Source of the DNA: Bacteroidales bacterium
Lineage (GTDB): Bacteria > Bacteroidota > Bacteroidia > Bacteroidales > UBA10428
Direction of reading: 5' to 3'
NCBI GenBank assembly: GCA_016926375.1
Contig: JAFGOR010000266.1
Location: 1 to 49,755, forward strand
DNA length: 49,755 bases
Shown here in pieces: positions 19,627-28,900 of this stretch. The first letter of the stretch is position 1. Each line of letters starts with the position of its first letter. Both the position numbers and the translations under genes were made by a program. Under the pieces are notes generated by a model, which worked only from the letters and a program-made list of their open reading frames with translations, did no database searches and was not told the DNA's origin.

Positions 19627-20052
19627 TTATTGGAAAAGCTTCTTGAGCCTGCTTCCCACCTTGGTGTTTCCCTTGGCAAGATTGCCCAGTTCATTGTATT
19701 CCGAGTCGGCATAATCGGGATTCAGCATCTGCCAGATTTCACTCCAGCCAGGGAATCCGCCTACATTCCGGTCGTCAATGAAAAGATCACAATCGATTTT
19801 GCGGCTGCATGCCTCCAGCTCAAAGACCTCTTCGGGGTAACTTTTGTTCACCGCATAGAACTCAATGCCTTTTTTACGGCAGTATTCTACTGCTTCATCA
19901 AGTTCTTTACCATGCCTGAATGTCCATAGAATCAGGCTGTGTCCGAGTTTCTGCAATTGTTTCAGCGTTTCAAAAGCAAACAGCTTTTCTTCGCCAATCT
20001 GGGGATAGCGATGCTCGACAATGGTACCATCAAAATCAACTGCAATTTTCAT
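19627..20052 (-). CDS. BT0820-like HAD-superfamily protein
   Basis: MKIAVDFDGTIVEHRYP (DxDGT), LILWTFRHG, DLFIDDRNVGGFPGW. Confidence 0.85.
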   Translation of the reverse strand: MKIAVDFDGTIVEHRYPQIGEEKLFAFETLKQLQKLGHSLILWTFRHGKELDEAVEYCRKKGIEFYAVNKSYPEEVFELEACSRKIDCDLFIDDRNVGGFPGWSEIWQMLNPDYADSEYNELGNLAKGNTKVGSRLKKLFQ

Positions 20053-20185
20053 AAAACTTTCTCCTGTGATTTTATGTGTCTGAAAGAGGCAAAAATATAC
20101 AATTAAATCAAATTAGAATTACATTTGCGCAGAGCCTGCTACCAAATCTGAAAAATACTCATTGAAAGTATTTAAATCATTTACC

Positions 20186-20944
20186 ATGAACAGCATGAAA
20201 AAAGGATTACCCAGTGTTTTTACATCACTCGGACTGATATCGGGATGCATATCAATTGTGGCTGCATTATCTTATGGCGAATTGCTACTGGCCGGATATT
20301 TCATTTTGATTGCAGCCCTGTTTGATTTTTTAGACGGACTGGTTGCACGTTCGTTGAACAGCATCACCGAATTTGGCAAACAGTTGGATTCTCTGGCCGA
20401 CGTGGTGAGTTTCGGGGTTGCCCCATCCATGATCCTGTATCGGTTGATGCTGCTTTCGTATGTCAGGAGCTCTCCCGGAGCTGATTTTGACGTAATGAAT
20501 CCCGCTCCCGGAGAAGGGTTTGTGTTGTATGCTGTTTTTCTGGTTGCTGTATTTTCAGCAATCCGATTGGCTAAATTTAACCTCGATCCGGAACAGGTAA
20601 AAAGTTTCAGGGGATTGCCTACCCCGGCCAATGCTATTTTTATTGCGGCTTTGGGCTTTGTGGCTGAGAATAGCCGAGAGTTTCCATTTGCTGAGCTTGT
20701 ATTCAACAGGTATTTTTTGCTGGTAATTGTTATCTTGTCATGTTTCCTGCTGGTTTCCAATATCCGCATGTTTTCACTCAAATTCTCGTCGTTTAATCCG
20801 GCAAAAAACTGGATGCGTTACCTGTTTCTGGTACTGTCGGTTTTACTGATTGTGTTGTTCGGACTTCCGGGCCTGGCACCGGTAATTATCCTGTACATCA
20901 TCTTGTCGGTGATCAGCCAGTATCTGCTGCCAGAACAAAAGTAA
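20186..20944 (+). CDS. pssA: CDP-diacylglycerol--serine O-phosphatidyltransferase (ORF track start 20162 TTG; ATG at 20186 preferred)
   Basis: FDFLDGLVARSLNSITEFGKQLDSLADVVSFGVAPS, the CDP-alcohol phosphatidyltransferase motif DGx2ARx8Gx3Dx3D. Confidence 0.95.
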   Translation: MNSMKKGLPSVFTSLGLISGCISIVAALSYGELLLAGYFILIAALFDFLDGLVARSLNSITEFGKQLDSLADVVSFGVAPSMILYRLMLLSYVRSSPGADFDVMNPAPGEGFVLYAVFLVAVFSAIRLAKFNLDPEQVKSFRGLPTPANAIFIAALGFVAENSREFPFAELVFNRYFLLVIVILSCFLLVSNIRMFSLKFSSFNPAKNWMRYLFLVLSVLLIVLFGLPGLAPVIILYIILSVISQYLLPEQK

Positions 20945-20960
20945 TTCTGCCTGATTCTTA

Positions 20961-21086
20961 TTACTTGTTGGTGTTGGTTTCCTTTTGCTTCTTCTCATAC
21001 ATACTCAGGGCAATCCGCACGGCAAACCAGCATAAAATAATTGTCAGTGGCCAGCTTAAAAGCATCAGTATTGAGGAAAGGTACAT
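20961..21086 (-). CDS. 41-aa single-TM small protein downstream of cydB, candidate cytochrome bd accessory subunit (CydX-like by position); not in ORF track
   Basis: Reverse-strand ATG...TAA translates to MYLSSILMLLSWPLTIILCWFAVRIALSMYEKKQKETNTNK*; starts 17 nt after the cydB stop on the same strand. Confidence 0.7.
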   Translation of the reverse strand: MYLSSILMLLSWPLTIILCWFAVRIALSMYEKKQKETNTNK

Positions 21087-21103
21087 GGCAATTCAGTTTA
21101 GCG

Positions 21104-22261
21104 TTAGTAAATGTGTGATCCCGAACTGATTTCTTCACTTGTGAGTTTTTCCCTGTTGATGGCTCTCCATGCGTAAAAAATGTAGGCTACTACAAGGGGT
21201 ATCATTAACGAAACATAACTCATGGCTACCAGTGTGTATCGGCTCGATGAGCTGTTGGCAATGGTAAGTGAGCTTTGCAAGTCGAAGGTGGAAGGGTAAT
21301 ATGAGGTATTGTTATACCCGGCAAGCAGAAAGAGGCTGAAAACAAAGCAAACCGTACCAAAACCTGAAAACCAGATTCCTTTGAAATAGCCTTTGCGAAC
21401 CAGCGTTTTAATAATTCCAAAAAGCACAAGGATAGTACCGGAGAAAAACAAAACAGCAACTGCCGGCATGGCAACCAGGTTGTGGGTGTATTTATAGTTT
21501 TCAAGATAAACTGTATTTGATTGCGGGTCAACTGCAAATCCTTTGCGAAGCAGCAGGATTACCACATATGCCAAAAAGGCTGCAACAAACGGAATGGCAT
21601 TTCTGAGCAAGGCTTTCTTTGCCCGCTCAGCAATGGCGTCATGCCCTATGTTATTCATGAAATAAAGCAGGCCCAGGATGCGGGCAAGCAGAAAAACAGT
21701 GAGTCCAAGCAGCAGGTTATGCACGTTAAGAGCCGCTTCGAGTCCGCGGTAAGGTGATTCCCAACGTGAAATGGCAGGATCACTGACCCGGGTGATGTTG
21801 CTGAAATCAATACTGAATGCCGAGCCGGTAAAGAATGTGGCCACGGCAATACCCAGCATGATGGTGCCCACAGCTCCATTAATGTAGAGGAAAACTTCGA
21901 ATGTGCGGTGACCGAAAACATTGGAAGGTTTCGACCTGTATTCATATGAAACGGCCTGAATTACAAAGCAGAACAGGATGATCATCCAAACCCAGTAGGC
22001 GCCTCCGAAACTGGTTGCATAAAACAGCGGAAAGGAAGCAAAAAAAGCCCCTCCAAAAGTGACCAGCGTAGTAAATGTAAATTCCCATTTACGCCCCAGG
22101 GAGTTTACCAGAATGGTGCGTTCGGTTTCGTTCTTACCCAGTGTATAAATCAATGTTTGCCCACCCTGAACAAAGAGCAGGAAAACCAGCAGGGCCCCAA
22201 GCAATGAGATTATTGCCCACCAGTATTGCTGCAAAGCAAAGTATGAAAATGATTCGAACAT
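21104..22261 (-). CDS. cydB: Cytochrome bd ubiquinol oxidase subunit II
   Basis: QQYWWAIISLLGALLVFLLFVQGGQTL, GRKWEFTFTTLVTFGGAFFASFPLFYATSFGGAYWVWMIILFCFVIQAVSYEYRSK. Confidence 0.95.
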   Translation of the reverse strand: MFESFSYFALQQYWWAIISLLGALLVFLLFVQGGQTLIYTLGKNETERTILVNSLGRKWEFTFTTLVTFGGAFFASFPLFYATSFGGAYWVWMIILFCFVIQAVSYEYRSKPSNVFGHRTFEVFLYINGAVGTIMLGIAVATFFTGSAFSIDFSNITRVSDPAISRWESPYRGLEAALNVHNLLLGLTVFLLARILGLLYFMNNIGHDAIAERAKKALLRNAIPFVAAFLAYVVILLLRKGFAVDPQSNTVYLENYKYTHNLVAMPAVAVLFFSGTILVLFGIIKTLVRKGYFKGIWFSGFGTVCFVFSLFLLAGYNNTSYYPSTFDLQSSLTIANSSSSRYTLVAMSYVSLMIPLVVAYIFYAWRAINREKLTSEEISSGSHIY

Positions 22262-22273
22262 GCTGTAATCCTC

Positions 22274-23827
22274 CTATTTTGGTCCTGTTTTGATTTGTTT
22301 GATCATGATACTCAGTTCCGCGATCAGCAGGGATGTAAATAACAAAAGGAACAGGAAAAATGTGATCTGAACCGAGGAAGTATTGATGTGTGATATGGCA
22401 GCCATGGTTGGCAACAGATCCTGGATGACCCAGGGTTGCCTTCCCATTTCGGCCAATACCCAACCCGATTGTGATGCAATGTAGGTTAAGGGTATGCTGA
22501 AAACCGACAACCAAAGCAGGAATTTGCGGTTTTCAATTTTGCCCCTGTACAGGCTGAGCAATACCAGGGCCAGCAGCAGGAGAAAGTAAAATCCCAGGGC
22601 GACCATGATGTGAAAGCTGTAAAAGGCAATTGGAACATTCGGTATCACACTGTTGGGGTCGGTTAGAAATCCATATCCGAAGTAACGGAAGTAGTCGTTT
22701 TTGAAACCGGGGTCATTGAATTGCGCCTTCAGCATGTTGTATGTGGCTGTATCGCCCTGTTCGCGGGCGTCTTTTAAGCGGGCAAGCGATTCACGCGCGA
22801 ATTTTCCCCTATCCATCTTTTCAGTCACCGGCATAAGGCCTCTTTGCGGATTGCCGTCCACCAAATCATTGATTCCGGGTACAAAGGCATCGAATTTGCC
22901 AAATGCCAGAAAAGAAAGGAACCCGGGCATTTCTATCTTAAATGCAGATTTTTTAGCATTCCGGGTAGTGGTATCTTCTGCTACATCTGTCAGAATGCCT
23001 ATTGCAACTAAAGGAGCCCGCTCACTGCCGTTGTATAAACCTTCCATGGCAGCAAGTTTAACGGGTTGTACCCGGGCTACCTGTTTTGCCGACCCGTCAC
23101 CCGTGTATATGAGCATCAGTGATGAAATCAGTCCGAATACTGCGGCAACCAGGATGCTGTTTTTTGAGAAAGCCTGTTCTCTTTTCTTGAGTAAAAACCA
23201 GGAACTGATTCCGACCACAAAAATGGCCGAGAGTACATAACCCGAAGTAATCGTATGCAGAAATTTGTTAATGGCAACCGGAGAAAGAAGTACCTCCCAG
23301 AAATTGATCATTTCGTTTCGGGCAGTTTCCGGGTTGAAATGCATGCCTACCGGGCTCTGCATCCAGGCATTGGCTACCAGGATCCATAAGGCCGAAAGAT
23401 TGGCACCAAAAGCCACCAGCCAGGTGGAAACCAGGTGGAATTTCTTGCTGACTTTATTCCAGCCAAAAAACATGACAGCAATAAAAGTCGATTCGAGAAA
23501 GAAAGCCATGATGCCTTCAATGGCAAGCGGAGCACCAAAAATATCCCCAACAAACCAGGAATAATTCGACCAGTTGGTGCCAAATTCAAATTCGAGAATG
23601 ATACCTGTAGCCACCCCGATGGCGAAATTAATTCCAAAAAGGGTCATCCAGAACTTGGTAATCCGCTTCCATTCTTCATTACCGGTACGCACATACAGGG
23701 TTTCCATAATGGCCAGGATAAACGACAGACCCAGCGTTAATGGTACAAATATCCAATGATACATGGCGGTGAGAGCAAATTGTCCACGCGACCAGTTTAC
23801 AAGAGACAGATCAATGTTTTCTAGCAT
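22274..23827 (-). CDS. cydA: Cytochrome bd ubiquinol oxidase subunit I
   Basis: SRGQFALTAMYHWIFVPLTLGLSFILAIMET, GVATGIILEFEFGTNWSNYSWFVGDIFGAPLAIEGIMAFFLESTF, ANAWMQSPVG, GWVLAEMGRQPWVIQDLLPT. Confidence 0.98.
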   Translation of the reverse strand: MLENIDLSLVNWSRGQFALTAMYHWIFVPLTLGLSFILAIMETLYVRTGNEEWKRITKFWMTLFGINFAIGVATGIILEFEFGTNWSNYSWFVGDIFGAPLAIEGIMAFFLESTFIAVMFFGWNKVSKKFHLVSTWLVAFGANLSALWILVANAWMQSPVGMHFNPETARNEMINFWEVLLSPVAINKFLHTITSGYVLSAIFVVGISSWFLLKKREQAFSKNSILVAAVFGLISSLMLIYTGDGSAKQVARVQPVKLAAMEGLYNGSERAPLVAIGILTDVAEDTTTRNAKKSAFKIEMPGFLSFLAFGKFDAFVPGINDLVDGNPQRGLMPVTEKMDRGKFARESLARLKDAREQGDTATYNMLKAQFNDPGFKNDYFRYFGYGFLTDPNSVIPNVPIAFYSFHIMVALGFYFLLLLALVLLSLYRGKIENRKFLLWLSVFSIPLTYIASQSGWVLAEMGRQPWVIQDLLPTMAAISHINTSSVQITFFLFLLLFTSLLIAELSIMIKQIKTGPK

Positions 23828-23829
23828 AA

Positions 23830-24048
23830 TTATCGGGGTTTTGACAGCTGATCAATAACATAGTCACCTCTTTCCTTATCGTTGCTGAAATTTTCCTTGA
23901 GCAAATCGGGAAAGAAGAAAATCTTCAATATGACAAACATGATGAAAAGCTTGATGAGTATGATGACCCAAAGCTTTTTCCCTACAGTCATACTCCGGAA
24001 TCCGTCGTAATAAAACCTGAATACCTTATAGAAGATATTTCTTTCCAT
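23830..24048 (-). CDS. DUF4492 domain-containing small membrane protein
   Basis: FYKVFRFYYDGFRSMTVGKKLWVIILIKLFIMFVILKIFFFPDLL; 2 nt upstream of cydA. Confidence 0.88.
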   Translation of the reverse strand: MERNIFYKVFRFYYDGFRSMTVGKKLWVIILIKLFIMFVILKIFFFPDLLKENFSNDKERGDYVIDQLSKPR

Positions 24049-24228
24049 TAAAAAACATTCATTACAGGTAAAGATATTAATTTTTGATGTACAGGCAGAT
24101 CAACCACTAAACAAATTAGCCGGAAGGATTGTTAAGATAGTTAATATTTCACATATGTTAACATTTGATTAACATGCATTCAGTCAAAAGTGGCATAGCT
24201 TTACCTGTATAACCAAAAAAACAGATCT

Positions 24229-24585
24229 ATGAAGAATTTCAAGACCTATTTAGCGGCTATCCTTTTTATCGGGGCATTATCTGCAACAGCGTTTGCATTA
24301 ACCGAGGATGACCCCAAGAAGCAGAGCACTGAAACCACAACAAAAGCTCAGTGTGATCAGATGAAAGCAACAGCATCGGTTGCCGAACCCTGCTGTCAGC
24401 ATAAGGAAACAGCATCAGCAACAAATTGCAAAGAGAAGGCGTCTGCCTCCTGTGATTCAGATGCAGCTAAACCTGCATGCAAAGATGCAGCTTCAACAGC
24501 ATCAGCTGATTGTCCGAAAGCCAAAGAATGCGCCAAGGCAGCAACATGCAAGGATAAGGCCACTGCTTCGGCAGAAAAGAAATAA
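24229..24585 (+). CDS. Small secreted Cys/Ala/Lys-rich protein, unknown function
   Basis: Signal peptide MKNFKTYLAAILFIGALSATAFA; mature part with nine Cys in CDQ/CCQH/NCKEK/SCDSD/ACKD/DCPK/ECAK/TCK contexts. Confidence 0.8.
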   Translation: MKNFKTYLAAILFIGALSATAFALTEDDPKKQSTETTTKAQCDQMKATASVAEPCCQHKETASATNCKEKASASCDSDAAKPACKDAASTASADCPKAKECAKAATCKDKATASAEKK

Positions 24586-24611
24586 TCTTTTTTACGTTTC
24601 TTTTTCCCTGT

Positions 24612-24641
24612 TGTAGAGACGCAAAATTTTGCGTCTCTACA
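24612..24641. terminator. Perfect 30-nt palindrome TGTAGAGACGCAAAATTTTGCGTCTCTACA, candidate bidirectional terminator or dispersed repeat
   Basis: Read directly: TGTAGAGACGCAAAA/TTTTGCGTCTCTACA, 27 nt after the stop of the 24229 gene. Confidence 0.65.
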
Positions 24642-24700
24642 TGTTTTGGCACATAACGGAAACATGTTAATTTTACCGTTGTAATCAATACAATAAAATC

Positions 24701-25909
24701 ATGTCAGAAAACAAGGTTTTAAAAGTTACAGAAGATGTCAGCTGGATAGGAATTCTCGACAGGGACATTGTCACCTTTGATATTGTGATGGAAACCAGGG
24801 AGGGAACGACTTACAATTCCTACTTTATCAATGCAACAAAAAAAGCTGTAATTGACACGGCAAAAGCCAGTTTTCGGGAAACATACCTGAAAAAGCTCAG
24901 AGCTGTTACGGATCCTGCTGCAATTGACTATATTGTGCTGAACCATACCGAGCCGGACCATTCAGGATGTGTAAAATACCTGTTGGACCTTGCCCCCAAA
25001 GCTGTTGTTTATGGCAGCCGACAGGCTATCACCTATTTACAGGATATGATCAACCGGCCATTCAACTTTGTTTATGTAAAAGATGGGGAAACACTCGATT
25101 TGGGTAACAAAACACTGAGGTTTATTTCGGCTCCTAATCTGCATTGGCCCGACAGCATTTACACCTACCTTGAAGAAGATAAGCTTTTGTTCACCTGTGA
25201 TTCATTCGGAGCTCATTTTTGCCGTGAAGCCCTATTCGATGATCTGGTAGGGGATTACCAGGAATCTTTCAAGTACTATTTCGATGTGATTTTAAAACCA
25301 TTCAGCAGTTTTATGCTGAAGGCCATTGAAAAGATCAGGCCTTTGGAAATCAATGCGGTTTGTCCCGGGCATGGTCCGATTCTGCGAAGTACCTGGAAAG
25401 AAAAGATAGCACTGTCGGAAAAATATGCCGAACAATATATTGCTGATTCACTCTGCCTTGACAACAGCATTCTGATCACGTATGTATCTGCCTATGGTTA
25501 TACCAGGCAAATGGCCGAGGCTATTGCATTGGGTGTCCGCGAGGTGGTGGATTATAAGATACATATTGTAGATATTGAAAACATGCTGCTTGGCGAGCTT
25601 GAAGAGCTTATCGTGCGCAGCAAATCATTCCTGATTGGTTCTCCTACCATCAACCAGAATACGCTGCTTCCTGTTTACCGGATGTTTGCACTGATTAACC
25701 CATTGCGCGACAGGGGAAAGAAGGCAGCCGCCTTTGGCTCTTACGGCTGGAGCGGGGAGGCTGTCAAAATTATTGAGAATCAACTTAAAACGCTGAAGCT
25801 AAATGTTGTAATGGAGGGGATGAGCAGCAAATTCTCCCCCGGCGAACAAAAACACGAGCAGATGATAAGCTTTGGAAGATCCTTTGCAAAACATCTGCTG
25901 GAATCCTGA
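24701..25909 (+). CDS. FprA-family A-type flavodiiron protein
   Basis: NHTEPDHSG, NLHWPDS, FTCDSFGAHF, CPGHGP (diiron ligands) plus C-terminal flavodoxin ILITYVSAYGYTRQMAEAI. Confidence 0.96.
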   Translation: MSENKVLKVTEDVSWIGILDRDIVTFDIVMETREGTTYNSYFINATKKAVIDTAKASFRETYLKKLRAVTDPAAIDYIVLNHTEPDHSGCVKYLLDLAPKAVVYGSRQAITYLQDMINRPFNFVYVKDGETLDLGNKTLRFISAPNLHWPDSIYTYLEEDKLLFTCDSFGAHFCREALFDDLVGDYQESFKYYFDVILKPFSSFMLKAIEKIRPLEINAVCPGHGPILRSTWKEKIALSEKYAEQYIADSLCLDNSILITYVSAYGYTRQMAEAIALGVREVVDYKIHIVDIENMLLGELEELIVRSKSFLIGSPTINQNTLLPVYRMFALINPLRDRGKKAAAFGSYGWSGEAVKIIENQLKTLKLNVVMEGMSSKFSPGEQKHEQMISFGRSFAKHLLES

Positions 25910-25912
25910 GAA

Positions 25913-28900
25913 TTATTTTCCCAGAATTATCAGTTTTCCTGTTCCTGCCACCGTCTGCCCGGTGAACAAACGGATCATGTAAAGACCTTCGGGCAGTTCG
26001 TCAACCGGTATTTCCTGCTTTCCGGTACCAGTGGGTATATTGGTTGAATATACCATTCTTCCCACATTATTAAAAAGTTCCAGTGTTAATTCAGACCTGG
26101 TTTCCGGGTTAAAAGTGATGCTGGTAAGTCTGCTGGCCGGATTCGGGTATACCCGAAACATATTTTCATCAGGTAGTTTTCCCCCAAACCTGCTATCAAC
26201 GCCCGTTGTGCCCACTATTGTATTCAGGGATGCCTGGTAAATTTCTGATGTGGATTCATTCTGGATGAAGGCAACCAGCCTTAACTCAAGCGGGTTATAT
26301 ACATGTTGCATGGGCCAGTTCAGAAATATCTTACTGTGATCACCCTGATACCACGCCTTATTGAAAGTGGTGCCGGCTGCATCAGGCAACATGGCTTTTA
26401 CTACGTTTCTGAATAGGGTATCTCCGTTCTGACAGGAAATCCCTGAGATTACTCTTTCAATAACCGCCAGGCGCACAGAAATCCCGGTAGCCGGTATGTC
26501 CTTCATTGCAAAAAATTCCACTTCGGCCTGCAACATATTATTTTCGGTAAATTCAGAACTGATGTTGATGCCAAATAAGCTTTCATGCAGCGATTCAACA
26601 ACAACCGCATTCTTGTCAAGTGGTTTTGATTCGGGATCATAATCGAACCGGTGCATGGATGAGCTTCCCCCATTGAGCAACCCGAAAGGTACGCCGGATA
26701 AACCATAATAAAACTCCCTTGTGGCAGGTATAACCGGGTTGTCTTCATAAAACGGATCGCCGGCAGGATTGCCGGTATGGTATTGGATATCAATAACACT
26801 CAATTTATTGTTGCCGGCATAATGGTCAAGTATTGAATCAGCATGAAGGCAATTCATCTCTGAAGCGTTGGTGAAGTGTTCAATAATGGCAACCCGGTTG
26901 CGTTCTCCGATCCAGAAATTGTCAAATGCAATACCGTCGTTACCAATGGCAGTTCCTGCTGCAGTGTAAGCAATCCGGAACTGAACTTTACTGTATTCTT
27001 TCAGGAAATCCAAGGAATGACGTGCCTCCCTTACCCATCCGCCATCCCTTAAATTAGTCCATCCAACAGATTGTTGACCCGGATTGCCAAAGTATGCATT
27101 GAACCAGTTGATGCCGTCGTTGATTTCGCCAACCGGAATCCAGGTTTTGCCGCTGTCAACCGTAGCCTGTATGTTAGCCCCGTCCCTGGCGTCGGTAAAC
27201 AATCGCCAGATGTCCATTTTCAGCATGGGCCTGTTAATTCCTGTAAAATCAAAGCAGGGGCTGGTTACATAGGATTGTTCCCGTGGTGCTGTATTGGAAG
27301 GAAGATGAGTAAACCAGCAATTCTGACCTGAAGAAGCTCCTGAAAACCCCCTGGGTGGATTGCCGTGTTTGGATGGCGTGCCAAATTGCCAGCTGTTCAT
27401 GCTGACCGCATCAGAATTGCCTGTCTGCCAGCCGATAGCTCCTGTTTCGAATGTTTCGAAATAGCTTGTATCAAAGACCGCAACCGTGGGTCGCAGTGCA
27501 AAAACTTTGGATGTATCATGCCTGCATCCGTAATTGTTTACAATCTGAAGAGCAATGGTGTAACTGCCGGATTCGGGGAATATGTATTGGATATTGCGCG
27601 TATTAAATGTATCACAATCGCCCTGGGTATAGACTTTCCACATGTAACTGGTATCAGTCAGAAAACCGAAGCCCGGAGTGGAAGTATTGATGAGGTTGAC
27701 AGCCTGGCCAGCCTGGTAGCACTCTGTAGGCCATTTAAAATTGGCGATGGCTTTGTTTCCGATAAAGAAATCTGCGGAAACACTTAATGGTTGGCCAAAT
27801 TCAACGTAGGTATAGGTGATGGTGTATTTGTTTACAGAAAGAGCATCAGGATGAACAGTGGCTGTATTGTTGCCATTGTCGGTAAGTCCGGCACCCCCGC
27901 TGATGCTGAAAGATCCTGTGGTGCCTGACACGTTGGCTCCGCTAACCACAAACGAAGCATCATTCTGGCAGTAATTGGTCCGGTTGTTTTCAAACTCAAT
28001 GAGTGCATCAGCCTCAAGAATCTGCACTACAACCGTGTCAAAACCATAGCACGAAGCCTGAGATTCCCTCCAGGCATATACAATATTGTGGGTGCCAATA
28101 GGGGGAAGTGATGTAACAAAGAACCACTTGTTGTTGTATTGTATTACACCGGGTCCGGAGAATGAACCCCCGGCAGGAGTTCCGGTAAGCGGTACCCATA
28201 TTGTGCTATCGCGGTTATATGCGGGATCGGGTCCCGACATGGAAACAACGGGAACTGGTTTCAAGGTAATAACGGCGCTTCCGGTTACCAATCCCTTGCA
28301 GTTCTTATCATATAATTCCACCAGTGTGTAAGTGCCTTTTTCTGATACGGCAATCAGATCGGGGCTTAACAAAACATTGTTCACTTCAACCGGGTTATTT
28401 GAATCCCTTCTGTAGGTAAACCGCCAGGGAGGAGTACCGGTAAGGGTAATATGCAAATCAGTAGTGGTGTTTTCACAGATGCTGTCGCTACCTGATATTA
28501 CAGCAGTCGGAAGTTCATTGATCAGAACGCGGGCATAGCCCGATCCGGAAGTGTCGCCATTGCAATAGTTATCACTTACGGAGGCAATCCGGTAGGTACC
28601 CTCTTTCCTTACGAAAAAAGTATATGGATTCACCATGATATTGCTATAGGATGTTTCCCGAATGCCATTTCGCGAAATTTCAACTTCCCAGGGAGGGGTG
28701 CCTTTAAAGCTTATTTGCAATGGTATAGATGCATTGTCATCCTTACAAATGGTGGTATTTCCGGTGAGTACTCCGGTGACCCTTTCATGAACCAGAACAG
28801 TCCTGGAAACCTCGTTGCTCTTATCTGTGCCATCATCTGCAACAAAGCTAATCTTTCGGTTACCTGCTGTGGGTTCCTTGGAATTTGTATTGGCGTACCT

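Noticed and set aside
24396-24688. Minus-strand ORFs (89 and 73 aa) opposite the Cys-rich gene
   Set aside because: Cover the palindrome and lack motifs; the plus ORF has a convincing signal peptide.
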